Of a stretch of DNA of 64,000 nucleotides, positions 5,378 through 13,579 are shown in pieces (positions within the stretch are counted from its first letter, which is position 1; each line of letters begins with the position of its first letter). Position numbers and translations under genes: made by a program. The notes below the pieces were generated by a model. It saw only the letters and a program-made list of their open reading frames with translations. It had not been told where the DNA came from and did not search any database. This DNA is from Streptomyces odontomachi (GTDB taxonomy: Bacteria; Actinomycetota; Actinomycetes; Streptomycetales; Streptomycetaceae). The DNA is taken from positions 186,001-250,000 of the forward strand of contig NZ_JAMJWG010000007.1 of the NCBI RefSeq assembly GCF_024435355.1, in the 5' to 3' direction.

Positions 5378-8026
5378 GTGAACAAGGGCTACGCCGTCTA
5401 CTGCGATGCTGACGCGCACTTCTACGACGCACCGCACCGACGCTCGGACCGGAGCGCGAGGCTGGCACGGCAGTACCCGGCGGCCCTGGCACCCGTGCCG
5501 CCGGGATGGGTGCAGCACACCGTCGGGGACTGGTGCGCACTGCGGCCGGCCGACCACCAGCTGCCGACCCAGGGCTGGAAGATCCACGTCTCGGCCTGTC
5601 TCGACAACGCCGAGGCCGTCCTGAACCGGCTGGTGGCGTACTGCGTGCCGCGCGGTATCGCCTTCAAGTTCGTGCCGAGCCCGTACCTGCTGCTGCACCG
5701 CAACGCCAAGTACGCGGACCGGGCGGGAAGCGGGAAGTTCGCCACCGTCTACCCGGCCGACGCAACGCAGTGCCACACGGTCGCACGTGAACTGGACGAG
5801 CTGCTGGCCGGAGAGCCCGGCCCGTACATCCTCAGCGACCTGCGATGGGGACGCGGCCCCGTGCACCTGCGGTACGGCAGCTTCGCCCGCCGCGACTGCT
5901 ACGACGCCCACGGCGAGCTGGTGCCGGCCGTCGAGGACCCCGAGGGACGCCTGGTGCCGGACCTCAGGGGGCCGACGTTCCGGCTGCCCGACTGGGTGGA
6001 GCTCCCGGAGTTCCTCCAGCCGCACCTGGCGGCCCGCAACGCGGTCACCCTCGCCGACCTGCCGTACACGGTGCACCGTGCGCTGCACTTCTCCAACGGC
6101 GGCGGCGTCTACGTGGCCCGCGACGAGCGGACCGGTGACACGGTGGTGCTGAAGGAGGCCCGGCCGCACGCGGGTCTCGCGGCGGACGGCGCCGACGCGG
6201 TCACCCGCCTGCACCGCGAGCGGCGCGCGCTGGAACGGCTGTCCGGCCTGCCCTGCACCCCCGAGGTGCGGGACCACTTCGTCCGCGGTGAGCATCACTT
6301 CCTGGTGATGGACCACGTGCCGGGCAAGCCGCTGAACACCTTCTTCGCGCGCAAGCACCCGCTGATCGAGGCCGACCCCACCCCGGAGCGCCTCGCCGAG
6401 TACACCCGGTGGGCGCTGCGCATCCACGGCCTGGTGGAAGAGGCGATGCAGGCGGTGCACGGGCGGGGCATGGTCTTCACCGACCTGCACCTGTTCAACA
6501 TCATGGTCTCCGAGGACGAGTCGTCGGTCACCCTGCTGGACTTCGAAGCCGCCTACGACATCGCGGAGTCGGGCCGCCAGGTGGTCGCCCACCCCGCCTT
6601 CGTCGCGCCACCCGACCGGCGCGGCTTCGACATCGACCGGTACGCCCTGGCGTGCCTGCGGCTCGCGCTGTTCCTGCCGCTGACGAGCCTGCTCGCGATC
6701 GACCGCGGCAAGGCGGCCCACCTGGCCGACGTGGTGGCGGACCGCTTCCCCGTCGACCGCGCCTTCCTGGACGAGGCGGTCGCCGAGATCCAGCGCGACC
6801 CGGTCGCCGGCGCCGGCCCGCGCCGCCTGACCGGGTACTTACCCGCACGGCCCGGTGACTGGCCGCGCAGCCGGGCCTCCATGGCCTGCGCCGTGCGCGC
6901 CTCCGCCACACCGCACCGCACGGACCGCTGCTTCCCGGGTGACGTCCGCCAGTTCACGCAGACCCTCGGCGGGGCGTCCTTCGGCCACGGCGCCGCCGGC
7001 GTGCTCCACGCGCTCGCCGAGAGCGGTGCGGGGAACCATCCCGGGGGCGAGGAATGGCTGCTGCGGGCCGTGCACGACCCCGGCTCCGGCACCCCTCTCG
7101 GCTTCTACGACGGCCTTGCAGGCGTGGCCTGGACACTGCACCGGCTCGGCCACACCGAGGAAGCGGTGCGGACCGCCGCACGGATCACCGACGAACCCTG
7201 GCAGCTGCTCCCGGCCCATCTGCACGGCGGGCTCGCCGGGCTCGGCCTGGCCCTCGACACGCTCGGCACGTCCTGCGGCGAGCCGGGCTTCACCGACACC
7301 GCGCTGCGCTGCGCCGAGCTGGCCGCCGACGCGCTGCACGGCACCGGCGAGCCGCTGCGGCGGGCCGGGCTGCTGTACGGCGCGACGGGCCTGGCCCTGC
7401 TCTTCATCCGGCTGCACGAGCGCACCGGCGACACCGGCCTGCTGGACCTGGCGGCCCGAGCGCTCCACCGCGACCTGGACCGGTGTACGACCAGCGCGGG
7501 CGGCACCCTCCAGGTCGACGAGGGCTGGCGGGCCATGCCGTACCTCGGCGGCGGCAGCGTCGGCATCGGCATGGTGCTGGACGACTACCTCGTGCACCGC
7601 GACGACGAGCGGATGCGCGCGGCGCGCCCGGGCATCCTCGCCGCGGCACGTTCCTCCTTCTACGCGCAGCCCGGCCTGATGCGGGGCGCCGCGGGAATGG
7701 TGCTGTACCTCAGCCGCACCACCTACCGCGGCCCCGCCCTGCCCGCAGGTGACCTCGACCGGCAGATCGACGCCCTCGCCTGGCACGCCATGACCTACCA
7801 GGGCCACCTGGCCTTCCCGGGCGAGCAGATGATGCGGCTGTCCATGGACCTGGAGACCGGTACCGCCGGCTGCCTCCTGGCACTCGCCGCGGCCCGTGAC
7901 GACCGTCCGGCGCAGCTGCCGTTCCTCCCGCCGCTCCCGCGGCCCCATGAGCCGGCCCCCGCCAGGGGGTCGAAACAGAGCACCACAGTCCCCGGAGATG
8001 AGAGGAAGACACATGAACCTGTTTGA
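5378..8026 (+). CDS. ramC: Class III lanthipeptide synthetase (RamC/AmfT-like), contains a TTA codon
   Basis: An 882-residue trifunctional enzyme of the RamC/LanKC family. It dehydrates Ser residues of the SapB-type precursor and cyclises them onto Cys. The N-terminal ~200 residues are the lyase-like domain (NKGYAVYCDADAHFYDAP; KFVPSPYLLLHRNAKYADR). The kinase domain follows: catalytic Lys in VVLKEA (~255), catalytic loop VFTDLHLFNIMV (~367), metal site LLDFEAA (~386). The C-terminal cyclase-like domain (~520-860) has repeated glycine turns (GFYDGLAG, LHGGLAG, LYGATG, YLGGGSVG, MRGAAG) but I see none of the zinc-binding Cys/His ligands of LanC, as known for RamC. GTG at 5378 has GAGGGAG 5 nt upstream. 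Codon 488 (6839-6841) is TTA. It overlaps ramS by 14 bp. Confidence 0.92.
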   Translation: MNKGYAVYCDADAHFYDAPHRRSDRSARLARQYPAALAPVPPGWVQHTVGDWCALRPADHQLPTQGWKIHVSACLDNAEAVLNRLVAYCVPRGIAFKFVPSPYLLLHRNAKYADRAGSGKFATVYPADATQCHTVARELDELLAGEPGPYILSDLRWGRGPVHLRYGSFARRDCYDAHGELVPAVEDPEGRLVPDLRGPTFRLPDWVELPEFLQPHLAARNAVTLADLPYTVHRALHFSNGGGVYVARDERTGDTVVLKEARPHAGLAADGADAVTRLHRERRALERLSGLPCTPEVRDHFVRGEHHFLVMDHVPGKPLNTFFARKHPLIEADPTPERLAEYTRWALRIHGLVEEAMQAVHGRGMVFTDLHLFNIMVSEDESSVTLLDFEAAYDIAESGRQVVAHPAFVAPPDRRGFDIDRYALACLRLALFLPLTSLLAIDRGKAAHLADVVADRFPVDRAFLDEAVAEIQRDPVAGAGPRRLTGYLPARPGDWPRSRASMACAVRASATPHRTDRCFPGDVRQFTQTLGGASFGHGAAGVLHALAESGAGNHPGGEEWLLRAVHDPGSGTPLGFYDGLAGVAWTLHRLGHTEEAVRTAARITDEPWQLLPAHLHGGLAGLGLALDTLGTSCGEPGFTDTALRCAELAADALHGTGEPLRRAGLLYGATGLALLFIRLHERTGDTGLLDLAARALHRDLDRCTTSAGGTLQVDEGWRAMPYLGGGSVGIGMVLDDYLVHRDDERMRAARPGILAAARSSFYAQPGLMRGAAGMVLYLSRTTYRGPALPAGDLDRQIDALAWHAMTYQGHLAFPGEQMMRLSMDLETGTAGCLLALAAARDDRPAQLPFLPPLPRPHEPAPARGSKQSTTVPGDERKTHEPV

Positions 8027-8162
8027 GATGCAGGCGATGGAGACCGAGAAGGAAGAGTTCGACGGCGAGGCCGGCCACAACGGCGGCGGTGGTGGCCCGG
8101 TCGGCAGCTACGCCAGCCTGCTGCTGTGCGACAGCGCCGTGAGCGCGCTGCTCTGCCTCTGA
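8013..8162 (+). CDS. ramS: SapB/AmfS-type lanthipeptide precursor
   Basis: A 49-residue precursor. The leader MNLFEMQAMETEKEE matches the conserved RamS/AmfS leader (N-L-F/L-x-L/M-Q-x-M-E/D). The core has two S-x2-S-x3-C motifs, SYASLLLC (S32, S35, C39) and SAVSALLC (S41, S44, C48), exactly the spacing of the two rings of SapB. In SapB each ring joins the first Ser to Cys and leaves dehydroalanine at the second Ser. The product is expected to be a hydrophobic secreted surfactant peptide that lets aerial hyphae leave the colony surface. Unusual: a run of five glycines (GHNGGGGGPVG) at the leader-core junction. GAGGAA precedes the ATG by about 6 nt. Confidence 0.93.
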   Translation: MNLFEMQAMETEKEEFDGEAGHNGGGGGPVGSYASLLLCDSAVSALLCL

Positions 8163-8181
8163 CGCACACGCTCGTGAGCAT

Positions 8182-8273
8182 CCCCGGGGTCGCGGCGCGC
8201 GAGAGCCCCGCCACCCCGGGGACCCACCACGGTCGGGAGTGAAGGTCCCGGACGGCGCTGCCGTCCGGGACCT
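8182..8273 (+). terminator. Stem-loops after ramS (attenuator or mRNA stabiliser)
   Basis: In the 218-bp gap between ramS and ramA there is a perfect 14-bp stem with a 3-nt loop (8243-8256 with 8260-8273; arm AGGTCCCGGACGGC). It is preceded by a 10-bp pair (8182-8191 with 8214-8223). Placed directly after the precursor gene, it probably stops part of transcription or protects the 3' end, so that precursor mRNA exceeds transporter mRNA. Confidence 0.65.
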
Positions 8274-8380
8274 CGGCGCATCACGCCTGCCGGTGCCGCC
8301 GCGCCACGGGCGGCCGGGCGCCGTGGCGGCAGCCCAGCCGATGGACTCGTCCGACCGCCCCCAGGAGGTTTTCGTTCCCC

Positions 8381-10426
8381 ATGGCGCCCACCCGCGGACC
8401 GGCCACGCCCGTCGCCCTCGCCCGGACCGCCGCTCCCGCCGAGTCCGCGACGCCCGCCGTCCCCGCCGCACCGGAATCGCCAGCGGCGACCGTCACCGAG
8501 CGGCGTCTCCTGACGCGCCTGGTCCGGATGACCGCACCGAGCACCGCGGTGGTCCTGGGCTGCATGCTGGCGTCGGCCGGCGCGGCGCTGGCCGGGCCCG
8601 CCGTGCTCGGACACGCCCTTGACGTGCTGCTGCACCACGGCGCCGCCGGCCGGCCGCTGGCCGTGTGCGCGGCGCTGCTCACCGCCGAGATCGTGCTGAA
8701 CGCCGTATCGGCCCGGCTCACCGGCGGCCTCTCCGCACGTTCGACCGCCCGGCTGCGCCATCTCGCGCTGCCCCGACTGCTCGCCGCGCCGCCGCACGCC
8801 GCCGCGCATCTCACACCCGGCGACGTCGCGGTCCGGCTCACCGCGAACGCCACCGAGGCGGGCAACACGCCCGCGGCCGCCGCCGGGTTCGTGGCCGCGC
8901 TGCCGCTGCCCGTGGGCGCCGTCGTGGCCCTCTACCTGATCGACCCGTGGACCGGGGTCGCCTTCGGCGCCGGACTGCCCCTGCTCGTACTGGTGTTGCG
9001 CGCCTTCGCCCGCGGCTCCTCCGACAGCGTCACGCGCTACCAGCTGATCCAGTCCGAGCTGGCGTCCCGGCTCGCCGAGGCGCTGACGGGGGCCCGCACC
9101 ATCGCCGCCGCGGGCCTGACCGCACAGGAACGGGAACGCGTCCTCGCGCCGCTGCCACGGCTGGGCGTGGCGGGCAACCGGATGTGGCGGGTACACGGCC
9201 GCGCCATGGCGCGCAGCGGCGTCCTCCTGCCGCTGCTGACCACCCTGGTGCTGGCCGTCGGCGGGCTGCGCCTGGCGGCCGGGCAGATCAGCGTCGGCGA
9301 TCTGCTGGCCGCCTCCCGGTACGCGGCACTGGCCGCCGGGCTCGGCACCGTCGCGGAGCCGCTCGGCGCGCTGGTGCGCGCCCGTGCCGCGGCCGGCCGG
9401 CTCACCGAACTGCTCGCCCTGCCCGAACTCGCGCACGGCGGGCGCGACCTGCCCCCGGACGGCGACGGCACCCTCGACCTGGCAGGCGTGTGCGTCGCCC
9501 GGAACGGCCGGACGGTGCTGCACGACGTCGACCTGCACGTGCCCGGCGGCACCATGGTGGCCGTCGTGGGCCGCTCGGGAGCCGGCAAGTCGACGCTGGC
9601 TGCCGTCATGGGCCGGCTGGCCGACCCCACCCGCGGACGCGTCCTGCTCGACGGCGTGCCGCTGCCGGACGTGGCGCGCGAACCGCTGCGGCGCGCGGTG
9701 GCCTACGCCTTCGCGCGGCCATCCCTCTTCGGCGACACCCTCGCCTCCGCGCTCACACCCGGTTCGGCCACGGCCGGCGAGCCCTCCGCGCAGGTGCGCG
9801 AGGCGGCACGCGCGGCGAGCGCGGAGCCGTTCGTGCGGCTGCTGCCACAGGGGTACGACACGCCGCCCGACGCCGTGCCGCTGTCCGGCGGCGAGCTGCA
9901 ACGCCTGGGCCTGGCCCGGGCGTTCGCGCAGGCCGACCGCCTACTGATCCTGGACGACGCCACGTCCAGCCTGGACACCGTCACCGAGCAACGTGTGCAG
10001 CAGGCCCTGACGCACGCCGTGCGGGCCCGCACGCGCGTGGTGATCGCCCACCGCCTGACCACCGCGGCCCGCGCCGACCTGGTGGTCTGGCTGGAGGACG
10101 GCCGCATCCGCGCGGTGGGCCCGCACGCGCAGCTGCACCACCACCCCGAGTACCGCGCCGTGTTCCGGCCACCGGACCAGAACCACGCCACGGCGCAGCT
10201 GCACCCTGGCACGCCCGGCCCGGACGAGGACACCCCGCCGAGTAGCCGCACGGCGCAGGATCCCGGAACGGAGACGGGCGACGGCACCGTCCGGGCCACG
10301 CGCACGACCCGGGACCCCCGCACCACGCGGCCCCGGAATCCCACCGCCCCGCCACCCGACAACACCCCACCGGGCGGCACCGCACCGGTCGGCAGCGCCG
10401 TGCCCGTGCCGGGGCGTGACCGGTGA
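8381..10426 (+). CDS. ramA: ABC transporter of the SapB-like cluster, RamA-like (fused membrane and ATPase domains)
   Basis: A 681-residue half-transporter. About 50 Ala/Pro-rich residues are followed by a six-helix membrane domain (~50-340) and a nucleotide-binding domain: Walker A GRSGAGKS (397-404), signature LSGGELQRLG (from 501), Walker B LLILDDATSSLD (~520-531), H-loop VIAHRLT. The residue after the Walker B aspartate is Asp instead of the usual catalytic Glu. A Pro/Thr/Arg-rich low-complexity tail of about 80 residues follows the ATPase. With RamB it should form the heterodimeric exporter of the modified peptide. AGGAGG lies 12 nt before the ATG. ramB starts within its stop codon. Confidence 0.85.
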   Translation: MAPTRGPATPVALARTAAPAESATPAVPAAPESPAATVTERRLLTRLVRMTAPSTAVVLGCMLASAGAALAGPAVLGHALDVLLHHGAAGRPLAVCAALLTAEIVLNAVSARLTGGLSARSTARLRHLALPRLLAAPPHAAAHLTPGDVAVRLTANATEAGNTPAAAAGFVAALPLPVGAVVALYLIDPWTGVAFGAGLPLLVLVLRAFARGSSDSVTRYQLIQSELASRLAEALTGARTIAAAGLTAQERERVLAPLPRLGVAGNRMWRVHGRAMARSGVLLPLLTTLVLAVGGLRLAAGQISVGDLLAASRYAALAAGLGTVAEPLGALVRARAAAGRLTELLALPELAHGGRDLPPDGDGTLDLAGVCVARNGRTVLHDVDLHVPGGTMVAVVGRSGAGKSTLAAVMGRLADPTRGRVLLDGVPLPDVAREPLRRAVAYAFARPSLFGDTLASALTPGSATAGEPSAQVREAARAASAEPFVRLLPQGYDTPPDAVPLSGGELQRLGLARAFAQADRLLILDDATSSLDTVTEQRVQQALTHAVRARTRVVIAHRLTTAARADLVVWLEDGRIRAVGPHAQLHHHPEYRAVFRPPDQNHATAQLHPGTPGPDEDTPPSSRTAQDPGTETGDGTVRATRTTRDPRTTRPRNPTAPPPDNTPPGGTAPVGSAVPVPGRDR

Positions 10427-12249
10427 CCGCCACCGTGGCGGCCGTGCGCACGGCCCGACCGGGACGCCGTACGTTCCGGCGTGGCCTGCGTTTCCTGGTC
10501 GGTCACCGGCGGGCGGTGCTGGCCCTGGCCGCGTGGTCCCTGGTGGAGTCGGTACAGACCTTCCTGACCGGTTACTGCCTGGCCCGCGCCCTCGACGACG
10601 GTTTCCTCGCCGACCGCACCGCGCCGGGCCTCGGGTGGCTCGCCGTCGCCGCGGCGGCCGCGCTGACCGTCGGACCGGTGCAGCGCGGAGTGTTCGCGCA
10701 GCTGGCGGCGTTGGTGGAGCCGCTGCGTGACGTGTTGGTGCGCCGCGCGGTGTCCGGCGCCCTGGAGCGGGCCGTGGCCGACCCCGGCCGGGTGGACCTC
10801 ACGGCGGTCTCCCGGCTCACCCAGCAGACGGAACTCGTCCGCGACGGGTTCGCCGGACTGGTGCTGACGGCACGGTCGTTCGTGTTCCACCTGGCGGGGG
10901 CGCTCGCCGGCCTGCTCGCGCTCGCACCCGTCCTGCTGCTCCCGGTGCTGCCCCCGCTCCTCGTGGGGCTCGCCCTCTTCACCGCCGCACTCCGCCCCAC
11001 GGCCCGGGCGCAACGCGCCTTCCTCGACGCCGGCGAGGCCCTGGCCGACCGGGCCGGGGCCGCCGCGGCGGGCCTGCGCGACGTGACCGCCTGCGGGGCC
11101 GCACCGGTGGTGGGGGAGCGCGCCGGAGCGGAGATCGACACCGCCGAGCGGGCGAGCCGGACGCTGGCACGCTGGGCGGCGGTGCGGGCGCTGACCCTGG
11201 GCGCCGCCGGGCAGTTGCCGGTGGTGACGCTCCTGATCATGGCGCCGTGGCTGCTGCGGCACGGTGTCACGGCCGGCGCGCTGGCGGGCGCCTTCACCTT
11301 CCTCGTGCAGTCGCTGCTGCCGGCCCTGCACACGTTGATGACCGCGCTGGCCACGGCGGGCGCCCGCCTGCTGGTGGTGCTGGAGCGCTTCGACCGTGCC
11401 ACGGAGGCCGGGCCGCCCCCCACGAAGGTCGCGTCCTCACCACTGCCGCCGGCCGCCGGGCCGCGCCCCCTGCTCCCGCTGGCCGGGCATGGCCGGCCGC
11501 CGGCCGTGCGGGCCGCCGGGGTGAGCCTGCGCTACGGTGCCGCAGCGCCCCCGGTGCTGGACGGGCTCGACCTGGTCGTGGAGGAGGGCGAACACCTCGC
11601 CGTGGTGGGCCCGAGCGGCGTCGGCAAGTCGACGCTCACCGGCGTGCTGTCCGGCCTGCGCACGCCCGACCGCGGTGCCGTGTGGCTCGACGGTGTGCCG
11701 GTGGCGGGCCGCGGCGCAGGTGAACTGGCGCCGTTGAGGGTGCTCATCCCGCAGGAGGCGTACGTGTTCACGGGCACCGTCGCGGAGAACCTGCGCCTGC
11801 TCGACCCGGCGGCCTCGGCCGACCGGCTGGCACGGGTGGCGGACCTGCTGGGGGCGGGCCCGCTGCTGGACGCCCTGGGCGGCCCGGACGCCGTCTGCGA
11901 CCCGGCGGCACTGTCGCAGGGGCAGCGCCAGTTGCTGGCCCTGTGCCGCGCCTACCTGTCCCCGGCCCCCCTCGCCCTGCTCGACGAGGCGACGTGCCAC
12001 CTGGACCCGGCGGCCGAGGCGCTCGCCGAGACCGCGTTCGCCGCGCGCCCCGGCACGCTGATCGTCGTCGCGCACCGGCTGTCGTCTGCCCGCAGGGCGG
12101 ACCGGGTCCTGGTCCTCGACGGCGCACGCTCCGCACTCGGCACCCACGACGAGCTACTGCGCGATTCCGCGGCCTACCGCGAGATGACGGGGTGCTGGGC
12201 GGCGGACGAGCCGAATGCCCCGCACGACAACACGACCGTCGGCACCTGA
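10423..12249 (+). CDS. ramB: ABC transporter of the SapB-like cluster, RamB-like
   Basis: A 608-residue half-transporter with an N-terminal membrane domain (~25-310), a Pro-rich linker and an ATPase domain: Walker A GPSGVGKST, an atypical signature LSQGQRQLLALCRA, Walker B LALLDEATCHLD with the catalytic Glu, H-loop VVAHRLS. It starts with GTG overlapping the ramA stop (GTGA), so it is translationally coupled to it. One ATPase site of the RamA/RamB dimer has Asp for Glu and the other a changed signature, which suggests an asymmetric exporter. It is convergent with ramR, with a 24-bp gap. Confidence 0.85.
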   Translation: MTATVAAVRTARPGRRTFRRGLRFLVGHRRAVLALAAWSLVESVQTFLTGYCLARALDDGFLADRTAPGLGWLAVAAAAALTVGPVQRGVFAQLAALVEPLRDVLVRRAVSGALERAVADPGRVDLTAVSRLTQQTELVRDGFAGLVLTARSFVFHLAGALAGLLALAPVLLLPVLPPLLVGLALFTAALRPTARAQRAFLDAGEALADRAGAAAAGLRDVTACGAAPVVGERAGAEIDTAERASRTLARWAAVRALTLGAAGQLPVVTLLIMAPWLLRHGVTAGALAGAFTFLVQSLLPALHTLMTALATAGARLLVVLERFDRATEAGPPPTKVASSPLPPAAGPRPLLPLAGHGRPPAVRAAGVSLRYGAAAPPVLDGLDLVVEEGEHLAVVGPSGVGKSTLTGVLSGLRTPDRGAVWLDGVPVAGRGAGELAPLRVLIPQEAYVFTGTVAENLRLLDPAASADRLARVADLLGAGPLLDALGGPDAVCDPAALSQGQRQLLALCRAYLSPAPLALLDEATCHLDPAAEALAETAFAARPGTLIVVAHRLSSARRADRVLVLDGARSALGTHDELLRDSAAYREMTGCWAADEPNAPHDNTTVGT

Positions 12250-12273
12250 GAAGGAGGCAGGCGCCCAGCCGCC

Positions 12274-12915
12274 CTAGAGCCAGCCGGCCAGACGGGAGAT
12301 GCGCACGGCATCCAGCCGATTGCGCGCGCCGACCTTGCGGATGGCGGAGGCCAGGTAGTTGCGCACCGTGCCGCAGGCCAGGTGCAGGGTGCCGGCGATG
12401 TCGCGGATCGGCGCGCCCTCGGCGGCCAGCGACAGAACGTTCAACTCCCGGGGCGTCAGCGGCATCTGGCTCGCCTGGAGAAAGTCAAAGGCGAGCGATT
12501 CATCAACGAATCGCTCGCCTGAGGCGACGGTGCGGATCCCCGTGACTAATCGTTTCGGCGCTCCGTACTTGTCGACGTAGCCGAGGGCTCCTGCGTCCAG
12601 GGCCCGTCGCAGGCGCCCGGGGCGGCGCGGCCCGAGGAGCACCAGCAGGGCCGGAAGGGGGCTACCGGGGAGGTCGACCCCGGTGTGCGTACACGGTGCG
12701 CCCGGCAGCGTCGGCAGGCTGTCCAGACAGTTCTCGTCGGCCACCCAGACGGACGCGGGCGACGCACTGCCGCCCCATCCCGCGTCCCGGAGGTCCGCCG
12801 GAGCGTGCCGGCCACCGGCGAGCACGGGCACGGCGAGCATCTGCTCCGCCCGCAGGAGAGCCACCAGGGCCTCCCGCATGATGTCCATCTCGTGAATGAC
12901 CATGACGTGTATCAC
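12274..12915 (-). CDS. ramR: RamR/AmfR-like LuxR-type response regulator, contains a TTA codon
   Basis: A 213-residue regulator. The C-terminal LuxR helix-turn-helix is clear (PLTPRELNVLSLAAEGAPIRDIAGTLHLACGTVRNYLASAIRKVG). The receiver is atypical: the first acidic residue is replaced (VIHEMDIMREAL, H8-E9), the probable phospho-site is D60 (VWVADEN), the usual Thr is Leu (LLVLLGP) and the conserved Lys is kept (GYVDKYG). In S. coelicolor and S. griseus the homologue activates the ramCSAB/amf operon. GTG at 12913-12915 has GAGGAG 6 nt upstream. Codon 123 (12547-12549) is TTA, pointing to bldA dependence. It is convergent with ramB. Confidence 0.87.
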   Translation of the reverse strand: MIHVMVIHEMDIMREALVALLRAEQMLAVPVLAGGRHAPADLRDAGWGGSASPASVWVADENCLDSLPTLPGAPCTHTGVDLPGSPLPALLVLLGPRRPGRLRRALDAGALGYVDKYGAPKRLVTGIRTVASGERFVDESLAFDFLQASQMPLTPRELNVLSLAAEGAPIRDIAGTLHLACGTVRNYLASAIRKVGARNRLDAVRISRLAGWL

Positions 12916-13579
12916 GACGAACTCCTCACAGGACCGACACGTTCCGCTCCCACCCAACTGCCCCACCGCTCCCGGATCAACGCCTGGACCGCCGCTTCGG
13001 GAGGCATCGGTGGCGACCGGCGCCGCACTGACGCAACCCGGGCGACCGGCGTGCGCCCCCAACGAACCCGTAGAAAACCCCGCATATCACCCAACACTCG
13101 GCGGCCGACGCTCCGCGGGACCGCCCGCCATCCCGGCAGGCGAACGCCGCGAACGGGCGAACACTCCGGACGGAACCATCAGCGAGGCTCGCCCCGACTA
13201 ATCGATTCTGCGTACAGTGCGCCCGCCACTTCTGGGAACGCTCCCACCGCGCGCCCGGCGGCACAGAAGCGAGGCTCCATCCACTCGACATCCCGCAGGG
13301 ATGGAGGAAGGAAGAGGACCCACCGGTGGAGAGCCGCGATCGAGAGGGAAGGTGTTGTGGGGGTATGTGCGCGCGCAGGACCGCCGCTGAGTGCCGGTGA
13401 ACTCACGGTCCACGATCATCGCGCCGGCCGAGCACGTACATACCCCCACGGCACCGACCCACCACCCCACCGAACGCGGCCCTTCGGCGCCCCAGGGACA
13501 AGGGGACACCTCAACACCCCGGACAGGGGTCACCCCACCATCGACGCCGGCCGCCACTCACGCCGGCAACCATCACGAC
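12916..13579. other. 664-bp non-coding region upstream of ramR
   Basis: No convincing gene. It must hold the ramR promoter. Visible structure: an AT-rich island around 13196-13216 and a widely spaced inverted repeat, GTGGGGGTATGT (13357-13368) against its complement at 13438-13449, separated by 69 bp. Short open frames exist on both strands but lack ribosome sites or recognisable sequence. Confidence 0.5.

Noticed and set aside
13366..13391. Eight-codon frame (MCARRTAA) as a possible leader peptide
   Set aside because: It does not match known leader-peptide patterns, and no plus-strand gene follows within a reasonable distance.
13198..13557. 119-codon minus-strand frame upstream of ramR
   Set aside because: No SD, no conserved pattern and a composition unlike neighbouring genes; it also crosses the spaced inverted repeat.
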